A DNA stretch of 64,000 bases from Saccharopolyspora endophytica (GCF_018070075.1 NZ_JAGPXE010000001.1:248001-312000), one strand, 5' to 3'; positions 38,027 through 48,293 are shown, counted from the first letter of the stretch. Made by a program: numbers and translations. Notes: generated from the letters alone by a model not told the origin.

Positions 38027-39640
38027 TCACCGGTTCCGCCAGGAACCTTCCAGGGCGGCTTCCTGCAGGTCCAGTTCGCGGAGGACGCGGCGCAGCACCT
38101 CGTCGTCGAGGTGGCCCGCGTCGCGTTCGTCCGCGATCGCCGAGCGCTGCACCGCGATGATGTTGCGGCGCAGCTCGGAGAACGTCCGGGTCGAGGTGTC
38201 GGCGCGCTCCGCCGGAGTGCGCCCCACCTGCTCGGCGGCCGCCAGGCCCTGGTGCTCGACCATGTCCCGCATCCTGGCGACCATCCGGTCCAGCGCGGAG
38301 CGCTCGCACTCCGCCTCCCCCGGCGTGAGGCCGTCCAGGTAGGCCAGGGCCGCGTTCGTGGCGGTCCGGCGGGCCTCCGCCTCGGCCTGGTCGTCGATGC
38401 GCGCTTCCTCCGGGTCGGTGATGCCCAGACGCCGGATCAGCGGCGGCAGCGTGGTGCCCTGCAGCAGGATCGTGCCGACCGTGACCACCGCGGCGACGAA
38501 CTGGATCACCTCGCGGCCGGGCAGCGGAGCTCCGCTGTCGGTGGTGAACGGGATCGCGCCCGCCGCCGCCAGCGTCACCACGCCGCGCATCCCCGCCCAG
38601 GACAGCACCGTCGTGCGCCGCCACCGGCTCCCGCGCCGCCTGCCGCTGCCGATCAGGTGCGACACCCCGGGCAGGTAGTTCGAGGCGAACATCCACAGCA
38701 CCCGGAACGCCATCGCCGACAGCAGGATCAGCAGCGTGGCCAGCAGGATCCCGCCCATCGGCCGCCCCGAGCCCAGCAGTTCGGCGACCACGGACTTCAG
38801 CTGCAGACCGATGTAGGCGAACACCAGGCTCTCCAGCAGCAGGTTGATCGAGGCCCACACGGTGTGCTCCTGCAACCGCCCGGCGGCGCGCGCACGCGGC
38901 AGGTTGTGGCCGACGTACAGCCCGGCGGTGACCACCGCGAGCACTCCCGACCCGTCGAGCTCCTCGGCCGTCAGGTAGGCGATGAACGGCACCAGCACGC
39001 CCAGCAGCGTCGCGACCTGCACGTCCGGGATGTGCTGGCGGGCCAGCTGGGCGAGCATCCCGAATGCCAGGCCCAGCACCACTCCGACCGCCACGGCCAG
39101 CGCGAACACCCCGAGACCTTCTCCCAGGGTCGGGGTGGTGCCGACCGCGGCGGTGACCGCCATCCGGTAGATCGTCAGCGCCGCCGCGTCGTTGATCAGG
39201 CTCTCGCCGCCGAGCACCGTCATCACCCCGCGCGGCAGCTTCAGCTGGCGGCCGATCGCCGCCGCCGTCACCGCGTCCGGTGGTGCGATCACCGCGCCCA
39301 GCACGATCGCCGACGCCAGCGGCAGGTCCGGGATCAGCAGGAACGCGATCCAGCCCAGCACGAACGACGTGGCGACCACCTGCAGCACGCCGTGGTGCGC
39401 GATCGGCCGGATCCGCGCCCGGAAGTTGGTGAACGAGCTCTCCAGCGCCGCCGCGTGCAGCAGCGGGGGCAGCACGACCGTGAGCAGCAGTTCGGGTTCG
39501 ATGTTCAGCTCGTCGAGGCCGGGCACCAGCGACACCGCCAGGCCGACGGCCACCAGCAGCAGCGGCGCCGCGATCTCCCGGCTCCGCGCCAGCGCCGTGA
39601 CCAGCAGCGCCCCGATCAGGACCAGGATCAGCTGGACCAA
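38027..39640 (-). CDS. Na+/H+ antiporter (CPA1 type)
   Basis: A 537-residue cation:proton antiporter. About 12 membrane helices fill residues 1-400; the conserved ND pair of CPA1 proteins is in GGESLINDAAALTIYRMAV, preceded by IAPPDAVTAAAIGRQLKLPR. The last 130 residues are a charged cytoplasmic tail. It would extrude sodium and control pH. TTG 39640 is taken as start because GGAGG sits 6-7 bases upstream. It is convergent with purA (3-base gap). Confidence 0.92.
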   Translation of the reverse strand: MVQLILVLIGALLVTALARSREIAAPLLLVAVGLAVSLVPGLDELNIEPELLLTVVLPPLLHAAALESSFTNFRARIRPIAHHGVLQVVATSFVLGWIAFLLIPDLPLASAIVLGAVIAPPDAVTAAAIGRQLKLPRGVMTVLGGESLINDAAALTIYRMAVTAAVGTTPTLGEGLGVFALAVAVGVVLGLAFGMLAQLARQHIPDVQVATLLGVLVPFIAYLTAEELDGSGVLAVVTAGLYVGHNLPRARAAGRLQEHTVWASINLLLESLVFAYIGLQLKSVVAELLGSGRPMGGILLATLLILLSAMAFRVLWMFASNYLPGVSHLIGSGRRRGSRWRRTTVLSWAGMRGVVTLAAAGAIPFTTDSGAPLPGREVIQFVAAVVTVGTILLQGTTLPPLIRRLGITDPEEARIDDQAEAEARRTATNAALAYLDGLTPGEAECERSALDRMVARMRDMVEHQGLAAAEQVGRTPAERADTSTRTFSELRRNIIAVQRSAIADERDAGHLDDEVLRRVLRELDLQEAALEGSWRNR

Positions 39641-39701
39641 CTCGCACCTCCGTCCACGATGGACACCCTAGGTGCGCTGCGCGCCGATCACCCGAAACGA
39701 C

Positions 39702-39735
39702 GAAACCGCCGCCCCCGAACGGGGACGACGGTCTC
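39702..39735 (-). terminator. Hairpin after the phosphodiesterase gene
   Basis: On the minus strand 39735-39721 pairs with 39715-39702, about 14-15 pairs including three G.T, loop GTTCG, then GTCGTTT. Located downstream of the phosphodiesterase, between it and the antiporter gene. Confidence 0.6.
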
Positions 39736-39763
39736 ATTCGTCTCACTCCACCCCGGGGAACCC

Positions 39764-39803
39764 GATTTCAGTGGAACTCAGAGCACCGATTTCCACTGAA
39801 ATC
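39764..39803. repeat. P3 palindrome cluster, locus H (two units)
   Basis: gatttc-agtg-gaactc (39764-39779, one mismatch) and gatttc-cact-gaaatc (39788-39803, perfect), 24 bp apart start to start, as in locus G. Located between two minus-strand genes. Confidence 0.78.
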
Positions 39804-39827
39804 CGGTCATCCCGGTGGGGCAGGGGG

Positions 39828-40928
39828 TCAGTGCTGGTCTCGGGCGGTGATGGCGAGGTCCGGCATGTCGCTGAAGATGCCGTCGATGCCCTGGTCGAAC
39901 AGGGCGTGGAAGAAGCCGAGGGCGTCGCCCCACTGCGCTGGGTCCTGCGAGGACTGGAAGTCGGCCGGCAGGAAGGTGTTCTCGGCGCGGACGGTGTAGG
40001 GCACGACCTGCAGACCGGCGGCGTGCGCGTCGGCGACGACCGCGGTCGGCTCGGTGAGGTGGTTGCTCTCGTCGACCGGCAGGATCACCTTGGTGTCGGG
40101 GCCGATCACGTCCGCGTAGGTCGAGATCTCCTTCAGCCCCTCCGGCGTGACCATGTCGGCGTAGGTGCGCGGGTCACCGGACTCGATGAAGTCCTGCGGC
40201 GCGCCGCTGTTGCTGATCAGCTGCACCAGCCGCACCTGGAGCTGTCCGCGCAGCTCCTGGAGGTTGCCGACCTCGAAGGACTGCACGACGACCTTCGCGC
40301 CCCGCTTGTTCAGGCCGTTGGCGTCCAGCGCCTCGACCACGCCGGGCTCCAGCGCCAGGTCCAGTTCGCGGAAGTAGCTGGGGTGCTTGGTCTCCGGAGC
40401 CACGCCGATGTCGCGGCCGAGCTCCTTCGACAGCCGCGCCCGCAGGTCCAGCACCTCCTGGAAGGTCGGCACCTCGTAGAGGCCGTCGTAGACCGTGTTG
40501 TGCTGGCGGATGTCCGGGATGCGCTCCTTGGCCCGCAGCGTCTTGAGCTCGGCGAGCGTGAAGTCCTCGGTGAACCAGCCGGTCATCTCGGTGCCGTCGA
40601 TGACCTTGGTGGTCTTGCGGGAGGCGAACTCCGGGTGCTCGGCGACGTCGGTGGTGCCGCCGATCTCGTTCTCGTGCCGGGCGACCAGCACGCCGTCCTT
40701 GGTGGGAACCAGGTCGGGCTCGATGTAATCGGCGCCCATCCGGGCCGCCAGCTCGTAGGAGGCGAGCGTGTGCTCCGGCCGGTAGCCGGAGGCGCCGCGG
40801 TGGCCGAACACCTCGATCTGCGCGGTGTCCGGGGCCGGCTCAGCGGCAGCGGGCCCCACCGAGGTGATCACCCCGAGCGCGGCGGTGCCCGCAACGGACA
40901 AAGCGATCAACCGTCCCCGAATCGTCAT
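39828..40928 (-). CDS. Secreted glycerophosphodiester phosphodiesterase
   Basis: A 366-residue exported enzyme. Signal peptide at residues 1-29 (LIALSVAGTAALGVITSVGP then AAAEPA). The GDPD TIM barrel shows HRGASGYRPEHTLASY (two catalytic histidines flank the turn), YIEPDLVPTKDGVLVARHE (metal-binding E and D, substrate H), and ETKHPSYF. It hydrolyses glycerophosphodiesters from phospholipids, releasing glycerol-3-phosphate, probably for phosphate supply. ATG 40928 follows GGGGAGA; upstream in-frame codons would cross the purD promoter. It diverges from purD. Confidence 0.93.
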   Translation of the reverse strand: MTIRGRLIALSVAGTAALGVITSVGPAAAEPAPDTAQIEVFGHRGASGYRPEHTLASYELAARMGADYIEPDLVPTKDGVLVARHENEIGGTTDVAEHPEFASRKTTKVIDGTEMTGWFTEDFTLAELKTLRAKERIPDIRQHNTVYDGLYEVPTFQEVLDLRARLSKELGRDIGVAPETKHPSYFRELDLALEPGVVEALDANGLNKRGAKVVVQSFEVGNLQELRGQLQVRLVQLISNSGAPQDFIESGDPRTYADMVTPEGLKEISTYADVIGPDTKVILPVDESNHLTEPTAVVADAHAAGLQVVPYTVRAENTFLPADFQSSQDPAQWGDALGFFHALFDQGIDGIFSDMPDLAITARDQH

Positions 40929-41113
40929 GCGTTCTCCCCGTTCCGACTGTGGCGACTTCACCCAACTCCCCGCAACCGACGCCCGGGGCACACCAGTGCG
41001 ACGAGCGGCCGACCGCCGGGTGAACGCCTCGCGACCTGCGATGCGCCATCCGGCGGCAACACTTCCCGGGGGCAACCGCCAAGTGGCCCACCGCACGCTC
41101 TACGCTGCGTTTT

Positions 41114-42376
<1,263 letters not shown>

Positions 42377-42432
42377 CTCGAAGTGGCTCCCGGTCTTCGG
42401 GATCCGCGCCGACATCTGGCACGCTGGCTCGC

Positions 42433-43596
42433 ATGGTGAAGCCCGCCGCGCTGGCCGCAGCTCAACGCGCGAACGTCGACCCGTTCCAGGTCATGGAGGT
42501 CCTCACGGCCGCAGCCGCCCGCCAGCGGGCGCGCGGCGACGTCGTGTCGCTGGCCGCCGGTCAGCCCTCCACCCCGGCACCGAAGGCGGTCCGCGAGGCC
42601 GCCGCGCGGGCGCTGGAGAGCAACGCGCTCGGCTACACCGAGCAGCTGGGCGTCCTGGAGCTGCGGGAAGCCATCTCCGGGCACTACGAGAAGGCTTACG
42701 GCCGCTCGGTACCGGTCGACGAGGTCGTGGTGACCACCGGCGCCTCCGGCGCGTTCCTGCTGGCGTTCCTCGGCGCCTTCGACGCCGGTGACCGGGTCGC
42801 GCTGGCCAGCCCCGGATACCCGGCCTACCGCAACATCCTGTCCGCGCTGGGCTGCGAGGTCGTGGAGCTGCCCTGCGACGCGTCCACCCGGTTCCAGCCG
42901 ACCGTCGAGATGCTCGAAGCCCTCGACGAGCCGGTGCGCGGGCTGATCGTCGCCAGCCCCGCCAACCCGACCGGCACCGTGCTCTCCCGCGACGAGCTCG
43001 CCGGGCTCGCCGGCTGGTGCGAGGCCAACGGGGTGCAGCTGATCAGCGACGAGATCTACCACGGCCTCAGCTACGGCGAACCGCTGCACACCGCCCGGGA
43101 GTTCTCCGCCGAGGCGATCGTGGTCAACAGCTTCTCCAAGTTCTGGTCGATGACCGGGTGGCGGCTCGGCTGGATGCTCGTGCCACCGCGCCTGCTGCGC
43201 GCGGTCGACTCGCTGACCGGCAACTTCACCCTCTGCCCGCCCGCGATCTCGCAGCAGGCGGCCGTCGCGGCGTTCAGCCCGGAGGCCTACGACGAGGTGG
43301 AGGCCCACGTCGAGCGCTACCGGCAGAACCGGACGCTGCTGCTCGACGGCCTGGCCGAAGCGGGCATCACCAAGGTCGCCCCGGCCGACGGCGCCTTCTA
43401 CGCGTGGGTGGACATCAGCGATCACACCGACGACGCGGCGTCGTTCTGCCGGCGTCTCCTCGACGACACCGGCGTGGCGCTGGTCCCCGGCGTCGACTTC
43501 GACCCGGACCGCGGCCACCACTACCTGCGCCTGTCCTTCGCGGGCGATCCCCGCGACATCACCGAGGCCGTCCAGCGGCTCGGAGCCTGGCTGTAG
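42433..43596 (+). CDS. Pyridoxal-phosphate-dependent aminotransferase, class I/II
   Basis: A 387-residue fold-type I aminotransferase. The cofactor lysine is in VVNSFSKFWSMTGWRLGWML; other motifs are VTTGASGAFLLAFLGAFDAG, NPTGTVLSRDEL (Asn contact) and SDEIYHGLSY (Asp contact to the ring nitrogen). The overall type resembles AspC/AlaA-like enzymes, transferring amino groups between amino acids and 2-oxoglutarate; specificity is not clear. ATG 42433 is chosen; a CACGCT box 7 bases upstream may be a -10 for leaderless message. A gene for a small membrane protein follows. Confidence 0.92.
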   Translation: MVKPAALAAAQRANVDPFQVMEVLTAAAARQRARGDVVSLAAGQPSTPAPKAVREAAARALESNALGYTEQLGVLELREAISGHYEKAYGRSVPVDEVVVTTGASGAFLLAFLGAFDAGDRVALASPGYPAYRNILSALGCEVVELPCDASTRFQPTVEMLEALDEPVRGLIVASPANPTGTVLSRDELAGLAGWCEANGVQLISDEIYHGLSYGEPLHTAREFSAEAIVVNSFSKFWSMTGWRLGWMLVPPRLLRAVDSLTGNFTLCPPAISQQAAVAAFSPEAYDEVEAHVERYRQNRTLLLDGLAEAGITKVAPADGAFYAWVDISDHTDDAASFCRRLLDDTGVALVPGVDFDPDRGHHYLRLSFAGDPRDITEAVQRLGAWL

Positions 43597-43719
43597 GCCC
43601 GGCTCCGGGACTCAGGGGCACCCTGATGTTTCCCGGAACCGGGCCTTCGACCTGCCGATTTCCGCGTTCCCTCTGGCACGCTGGACGTGCGGGACGCTCC
43701 CGGTGAAGAGGTGGTCGTG

Positions 43720-43884
43720 ATGGTGTGGAAGGTGATCGGCGGTCTGCTGGTCCTGTGGCTGGTGGTCTCCGTCGCCGGAGTGCTGATCAAGGGCCTGTTC
43801 TGGCTCGCCGTGATCGGCGGGATCCTGTTCGTCGCCACCGCCGCCCTGGGCTGGGCCAAGGACAAGAAGGAAATAAAGCCCTAA
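43720..43884 (+). CDS. Small hydrophobic membrane protein
   Basis: A 54-residue, almost entirely hydrophobic protein with two probable membrane segments (VIGGLLVLWLVVSVAGVLIK, LFWLAVIGGILFVATAALGW) and a charged C-terminal tail (AKDKKEIKP). No family function is known to me. ATG 43720 follows AGAGGTGG. Genes this small and hydrophobic are easy to miss but recur in actinomycetes. LSE copy 6 begins 24 bases downstream. Confidence 0.65.
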   Translation: MVWKVIGGLLVLWLVVSVAGVLIKGLFWLAVIGGILFVATAALGWAKDKKEIKP

Positions 43885-43908
43885 GCCCATCGTTTGACAG
43901 TGGTCGGC

Positions 43909-44073
43909 TTGCGTGGCGGTGCGGGTGGCGGAACCTGACGCGCCGCCTGGCCTCCGGCCGCCACGACTGATGTATGCCAATACGCGGCGTCGCGTCGTCC
44001 TCACCCAGGCGACGCGTCAGAACCCGCGGCGTGCGAGCTGAGTCCCGCACCTGGAACAGCGGCTCCGCCGCAT
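43909..44073 (-). repeat. LSE copy 6
   Basis: Full-length LSE 24 bases after the small membrane gene, before the convergent HAD gene. Long stem ctgacgcgccgcctgg (43935-43950) pairs with 44005-44020, 15 of 16; the odd pair is G.T on minus. Apical part gtattggcatac as in copy 1. Terminal hairpin gcggc-tcc-gccgc at 44059-44071 is present; the tract before it is diverged (tgagtcccgc). Confidence 0.82.
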
Positions 44074-44125
44074 CCCTCAACAGCTCCTGGGCACCCCGGT
44101 CGGTTGCGGGAGACGTGTTCGGTGC

Positions 44126-44722
44126 TCAGGCGGCCAGTTGTTGGTGGAGGAGGTCTCGGGCGTGGTCGGCTGAGTGCCAGAGCTCGGCGTTGAGGCCTGC
44201 TTGCCGGGCGCCTGCGATGTTCTCCGCGCGGTCGTCGAAGAACAGGCACTCCGCGGGCTCGGCGCCGAGGGTGTCGAGCAGGATCCGCCAGATCTCCGGC
44301 GCGGGTTTGGTGACGCGCAGGTCGCCGGAGAACAGCAGGTGGTCGAAGAACCGCGCCCAGGGCTTGCTCTCACCGGCGCGAGCGAACGTCGTGGAGGCGT
44401 TGGACAGCAGCGCCAGCGGCACCTCGCGCCGGTGCAGGTCTTCCAGCAGCGCCAGCGAATCCGGGTCCGCGGACATCCAGCCGTCGACGTCGACGCTGGT
44501 CAGGCGGTGGATCAGCGAGTCGTCCAGCTCGCGGTCCAGCCGTGCCGCCACCGCGCGCCAGTAGCCGGCGTCGGACAGGCCCGCGTCGTAGTCACGGCGC
44601 TCGGCCCAGTAGGCGTCCTCGAAGTCCGCGGGATCGGTGTCCAGCAGCGCGGCCATCTCGGGCAGTGCGCGGGTGCGTCGGCTGATGACCTCGCCGTAGT
44701 CGAACACGATCCACCGCAGCAC
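44126..44722 (-). CDS. HAD-family hydrolase
   Basis: A 198-residue haloacid dehalogenase-superfamily enzyme, probably a phosphatase. Motif I is divergent: VFDYGEVIS, with the usual DxD reading DYG; motif II is ALLSNAS, the conserved lysine lies in RVTKPAPEIWR, and motif IV is LFFDDRAEN. The cap inserts are of the small C1 type. GTG 44722 has GGAGG upstream and lies 14 bases beyond the stop of the threonine aldolase gene, so the two are an operon. Substrate unknown. Confidence 0.87.
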   Translation of the reverse strand: MLRWIVFDYGEVISRRTRALPEMAALLDTDPADFEDAYWAERRDYDAGLSDAGYWRAVAARLDRELDDSLIHRLTSVDVDGWMSADPDSLALLEDLHRREVPLALLSNASTTFARAGESKPWARFFDHLLFSGDLRVTKPAPEIWRILLDTLGAEPAECLFFDDRAENIAGARQAGLNAELWHSADHARDLLHQQLAA

Positions 44723-44736
44723 GCGGGCCTCCGCTC

Positions 44737-45759
44737 CTAGATCCCGGCTTCGCCGATCCGGCGCAACGCCTCTTCCACGTCCGACTTGGACACGTCCCGG
44801 TGCGTGACGAACCGGACCTGCCCGTTCATCGGCACCGCCAGCACGCCCACCGAGCGCAGCCGCTGCAACGTCAGCTGCACGTCCGGGACCGCCGCCAGCA
44901 GCATGTTCGTCTGCGGCGCGGTCACCTGCCACCCGCGCTCGGTCAGGCCGTCGGCGAGCACCCGCGCGTTGTCGTGATCACCCGCCAGCGCGTCGAGGCG
45001 GTCCAGCGCGATCAGCCCGGCCGCGGCCAGCACGCCGCCCTGCCGGACGCCGCCGCCGAGCATCTTGCGAATCCGCCGCCCGGCCTTGATGAACTCCGCT
45101 TCTCCGGCCAGCACCGAGCCGACCGGCGCGCCGAGACCCTTGCTCAGGCAGACCTGCACGCTGTCCACGCCCACCGTCAGCGCCGCGGGCGGCACCCCGA
45201 GCGCCACCGAGGCGTTCCACAACCGGGCGCCGTCGAGGTGGACCTTGAGGCCGAGCTCCTTGGCCGCGGCCGCCAGCCGTGCGTGCTCGTGCGGCGGCAG
45301 GACCGCGCCACCCGCGCCGTTGTGGGTGTTCTCCAGGCACAGCAGCGTGGTGTGCAGGGCGTCGTAGGCCATGGTCAGGTTCGCCTGCGTGCGCACCGCC
45401 TCGGCCGTGGGCGCGCCCGGACCGCCGTCCCACTCCAGCGGATCCGGCATCCCGCCCGCCAGCCACGCCGCCGAACCGAGCTCGTGGTTGAGCACGTGCG
45501 CACCGCGCGGCGCGAGGAACCGGTCGCCGCGCTTGAGGTGCAGCATCAGCGCGATCAGGTTGCCCATCGTGCCGCTGGGCACCCACAACGCCGAGGCGGT
45601 GCCCAGAAGCTGGGCCACCCGTTCCTCGAGCGCGCGCATGGTGGGATCGTGGTCGAGTACGTCATCGCCGACTTCGGCGGCGGCCATCGCGGCAAGCATC
45701 TGCTCGTCGGGACGAGTCACCGTGTCGGAGCGGAGGTCGATGGGCGCCGGAGTGGTCAC
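44737..45759 (-). CDS. Low-specificity L-threonine aldolase
   Basis: A 340-residue pyridoxal-phosphate enzyme of the threonine aldolase/beta-eliminating lyase family, cleaving threonine to glycine and acetaldehyde. The cofactor lysine is in VQVCLSKGLGAPVGSVLAG, with the family N-terminal DLRSDTVTRPDEQMLAAMAA and the HLDGARLWNASVALG segment. GTG 45759 opens the gene. It precedes the HAD gene by 14 bases on the same strand, and is divergent from a sigma factor. Confidence 0.92.
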   Translation of the reverse strand: MTTPAPIDLRSDTVTRPDEQMLAAMAAAEVGDDVLDHDPTMRALEERVAQLLGTASALWVPSGTMGNLIALMLHLKRGDRFLAPRGAHVLNHELGSAAWLAGGMPDPLEWDGGPGAPTAEAVRTQANLTMAYDALHTTLLCLENTHNGAGGAVLPPHEHARLAAAAKELGLKVHLDGARLWNASVALGVPPAALTVGVDSVQVCLSKGLGAPVGSVLAGEAEFIKAGRRIRKMLGGGVRQGGVLAAAGLIALDRLDALAGDHDNARVLADGLTERGWQVTAPQTNMLLAAVPDVQLTLQRLRSVGVLAVPMNGQVRFVTHRDVSKSDVEEALRRIGEAGI

Positions 45760-45926
45760 GAACAGATCACATCACACCTGCACGGGGTCGAGGCAATGGC
45801 CCTGTGGGACGTGATCTCACCGCTGCGGTATCAATCACAGGTGGATCGGCTCGAAACAGCGTGCAACGGTTCGGGCACGCGATCCCGTCATAGCAGTGCA
45901 GGCAACGAACGAGCGGAGAGTTCCGC

Positions 45927-46442
45927 GTGGACCAGCGCGAAGAGCAGGAGTTCGCGGAGTACTTCGTGGCTCGGCGGGAGGCGGTGCGTCGGATGGCGTA
46001 CATGATGTGCGGCGACTGGCACCGCGCGGACGATCTCGCCCAGACCGCGTTCATCGCCCTGCACCGCCACTGGCGAAAGGTCCGGGACAAGGGCGCGCTC
46101 GACGCGTACGTGCGCCGGACCTTGACCCGGGCGGTGATCGACGAGTCGAGGCGGCCCTGGCGACGGGAGAGGGCTGCCGAGACTCTGCCCGACAGTCCGG
46201 TCGACGACCCGGACGTGGACGACTCGGTGTCCACCAGGCAGACCCTCATCGCGGGGTTGCGCAAGGTGCCGCCGAAGCAGCGCGCCGTGCTGGTCCTGCG
46301 GTTCCTCGAGGGGCTGGACGTCGCGGGAGTGGCGGCGGTGATGCGATGCAGCGAAGGAACCGTGAAGAGCCAGTGCGCCCGGGGGTTGGCGACGCTGCGA
46401 GAGGTGCTGGGAGACGAGCTCGGGGATCTGAGGTCCGCGTGA
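45927..46442 (+). CDS. SigE-family ECF sigma factor
   Basis: A 171-residue sigma factor. Region 2 at about 15-80 (RRMAYMMCGDWHRADDLAQT), region 4 at about 112-165 (LRKVPPKQRAVLVLRFLEGL, then the DNA-binding helix around CSEGTVKSQCARGLATL). GTG 45927 follows GGAGAG. It is followed 12 bases later by a membrane protein gene, the usual sigma/partner arrangement. Target promoters are not evident here. Confidence 0.9.
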   Translation: MDQREEQEFAEYFVARREAVRRMAYMMCGDWHRADDLAQTAFIALHRHWRKVRDKGALDAYVRRTLTRAVIDESRRPWRRERAAETLPDSPVDDPDVDDSVSTRQTLIAGLRKVPPKQRAVLVLRFLEGLDVAGVAAVMRCSEGTVKSQCARGLATLREVLGDELGDLRSA

Positions 46443-46454
46443 AGGGGGTGCGGG

Positions 46455-47111
46455 TTGGACGAGCGCAAGCTCGAAGAGCTTTTCCGTGACTCGGTGCGAG
46501 CCGTTCCGCCGGCGTCGTTCGACGAAGGTGACATCTCGACGGCGTCGCGGCGGATCACGGCCCGGCGCCGGATGACCGCGACCGCCGGTGGGACGGCGGT
46601 GGCGGCCGCGGTGCTGGTCGGCGGGATCGGTGTGGGAGCCGGTTGGTTCTCGTCGACGACCGAGACGGTGGCGAGCCCGCCGCCGGTGGTACCGCTGACG
46701 GTGGCGCCCGGCCCGCAGGTCGAGTCCGGCGGGATCACCCCGCGCTCGGCCGGCTGCCAGCCGGACGCGTCGCTGGTCGAAGCGGTCGAGGCGACGCTGC
46801 CCGAAGCCGGGAGCACCACGCCGACATCGGTGCGCACGTGCCCGACCGGCGCGAAGGCCGCGGCGTTCTCGCTGCGCGACGGTGCCGCGGCCGGGCGGGT
46901 GACGGTGATGATCAGCCCGGCGGGCGCGGCGCAGGCGGGCCAGTCGGCCCCGGGTGACGTGCAGCGTCCCGACGGTGCGCAGCAGTCGGTGCGCAAGGCG
47001 CGCAGCGGCAAGCTCGTGGTGGTGCTCAGCGAGCCCGAGGCCGGTTCGCCGGGGGCTCCGTTCGTCGCGCGGGTCGGCAGCATCGCCGGGGATCTCGCCA
47101 CCCGGTTCTGA
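46455..47111 (+). CDS. Membrane protein paired with sigma factor
   Basis: A 218-residue single-span protein. Residues 1-39 are cytoplasmic and basic (RITARRRMTAT), a helix follows (GGTAVAAAVLVGGIGVGAGW, 45-64), and the long external region has two cysteines (GCQPD, RTCPTG) and is rich in P, S and T. Position suggests an anti-sigma factor, but no HxxxCxxC zinc motif is present and the cytoplasmic part is short, so it may be a different partner. TTG 46455 is the start, with GAAGGGGG upstream. It is cotranscribed with the sigma gene. Confidence 0.72.
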   Translation: MDERKLEELFRDSVRAVPPASFDEGDISTASRRITARRRMTATAGGTAVAAAVLVGGIGVGAGWFSSTTETVASPPPVVPLTVAPGPQVESGGITPRSAGCQPDASLVEAVEATLPEAGSTTPTSVRTCPTGAKAAAFSLRDGAAAGRVTVMISPAGAAQAGQSAPGDVQRPDGAQQSVRKARSGKLVVVLSEPEAGSPGAPFVARVGSIAGDLATRF

Positions 47112-47166
47112 TCGGTGAAGCGGTTGGTCGGCCGTGCTGCGGGGGCTTCTCCGCAGCGGCGATCAA

Positions 47167-47179
47167 CCGGACGTTCCGG
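47167..47179. promoter_or_regulatory. Inverted repeat upstream of TetR gene
   Basis: ccgga-cgt-tccgg is a perfect 5-bp inverted repeat 8 bp upstream of a likely -10 (TAGGAT, 47188-47193) and 22 bp before the TetR start. It may be the TetR's own operator. Confidence 0.5.
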
Positions 47180-47201
47180 ACACGGCATAGGATCGCGGGT
47201 C

Positions 47202-47786
47202 ATGACAGCGGCCAGCACACCGAAGGGCGAGCGGCGGCGGCAGGCGTTGGTGGCGGCTGCGGCGCAGCTGCTCGTCGAGGGCGGGTTCGACGCGGTGCGG
47301 CACCGCGCCGTGGCCGAGCGCGCCGCGCTCCCCCTGGCGTCGACCACCTACTACTTCTCCTCGCTGGAAGACCTGATCACCGCAGCGGTGGAGCACAACG
47401 CGAGGGAGGAGCTCGCCGCCGGGCGAGCCCGCCTCGCCGATCTGTCCGAGCAGCAGCGCAGCACCGACGCGGTGATCGAACTCCTGCTGGACCTGCTCCT
47501 GGGCGTCGACTCCCGGCACGGCGGTGTCGAGCCGGTGCTGCTGCGCTACGAGCGGCTGGTCGGCTCGCCGCGCCGCCCTTACCTGGCCCCGCTGATGCGC
47601 GAGATGGCCGTCGAGCTGCAGAAGCTGCTCGCGGAGATCTTCTACCGCAGCGGCGTGGAGGTGGGTGCGGAGCGGCTCACCGAACTGGTCGCGCTGGTCG
47701 ACGGAGCCGTGGTGAACGCGCTGATCGAGTCCGATCCCGATCCGCGCGGAGTGGCCCGCAGAATGTTGCGAACGCAGCTTTCCTGA
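47202..47786 (+). CDS. TetR-family regulator
   Basis: A 194-residue TetR repressor. DNA-binding domain at about 10-58 (RRRQALVAAAAQLLVEGGFD, then VRHRAVAERAALPLASTTYYFSSL). The C-terminal domain is the variable ligand pocket. ATG 47202 has no ribosome site but TAGGAT (47188-47193) 8 bases upstream, consistent with a leaderless message. It is not beside an obvious transporter, so its regulated gene is unclear. An upstream inverted repeat may serve for autoregulation. Confidence 0.87.
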   Translation: MTAASTPKGERRRQALVAAAAQLLVEGGFDAVRHRAVAERAALPLASTTYYFSSLEDLITAAVEHNAREELAAGRARLADLSEQQRSTDAVIELLLDLLLGVDSRHGGVEPVLLRYERLVGSPRRPYLAPLMREMAVELQKLLAEIFYRSGVEVGAERLTELVALVDGAVVNALIESDPDPRGVARRMLRTQLS

Positions 47787-47841
47787 TTCGCGTGCAAGAA
47801 CGCCGCTCGGTCATCTGGCGAACCGAGAACGTTTTTTCACA

Positions 47842-48108
47842 TTAAAAGTCCCAACACGTTTCCGCGTAATTCTTGACCTCGGCGATTCCTTCGCACGCTG
47901 GGCACTTTCTCGTGACTTTCTTCGTCTGCGGATCGCGTCCGAGCGGGGTTGACTGCGGAATCTTGATCTGAACGTCGCAGAGCGCCGCTACGCATTGCCC
48001 GGCATATACCGCTCCTGGTCGCATGGTTGTGGCGTGGCGTTCGGCCTGACCTGTGCCCACGATCCAGAACACGTCCTGCCGATCTTCGGCGAACCTGGTG
48101 ATGTTCAT
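47842..48108 (-). CDS. Small Cys-rich protein of unknown function
   Basis: An 88-residue protein that I do not recognise. It has CPACEG and a late cysteine (ETCWDF) plus CVAAL and CDVQ pairs, so a zinc ribbon is plausible. The first part (FAEDRQDVFWIVGTGQAERH) is well conserved in style with small Pseudonocardiaceae proteins. Base composition is lower in GC than its neighbours, which hints at acquisition. ATG 48108 has GGGAG upstream; an overlapping frame of similar length is treated as non-coding. Divergent from the threonine synthase gene. Confidence 0.6.
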   Translation of the reverse strand: MNITRFAEDRQDVFWIVGTGQAERHATTMRPGAVYAGQCVAALCDVQIKIPQSTPLGRDPQTKKVTRKCPACEGIAEVKNYAETCWDF

Positions 48109-48293
48109 CCGCTCCCGTTCCTGTGCACAGCCGCGAATGCGTCGGCCAACGATAAGATCGCGCCGTTGTATTAGTCCAGAATCCCACACCTGATCGAGCG
48201 CAATTGATGATTTCGCCGAACCAGTGATTGACTGGAAAGTTTCACGACGTGAACACCCTGGACCGGGCGGGTTCGGCGGGTCAGGATTCGCTC

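Noticed and set aside
47837-48187. Second overlapping frame on the minus strand at the small Cys-rich gene
   Set aside because: It is in a different frame from the ORF with a ribosome site and a zinc-ribbon-like motif; its composition is repetitive Arg/Ser/Gly.
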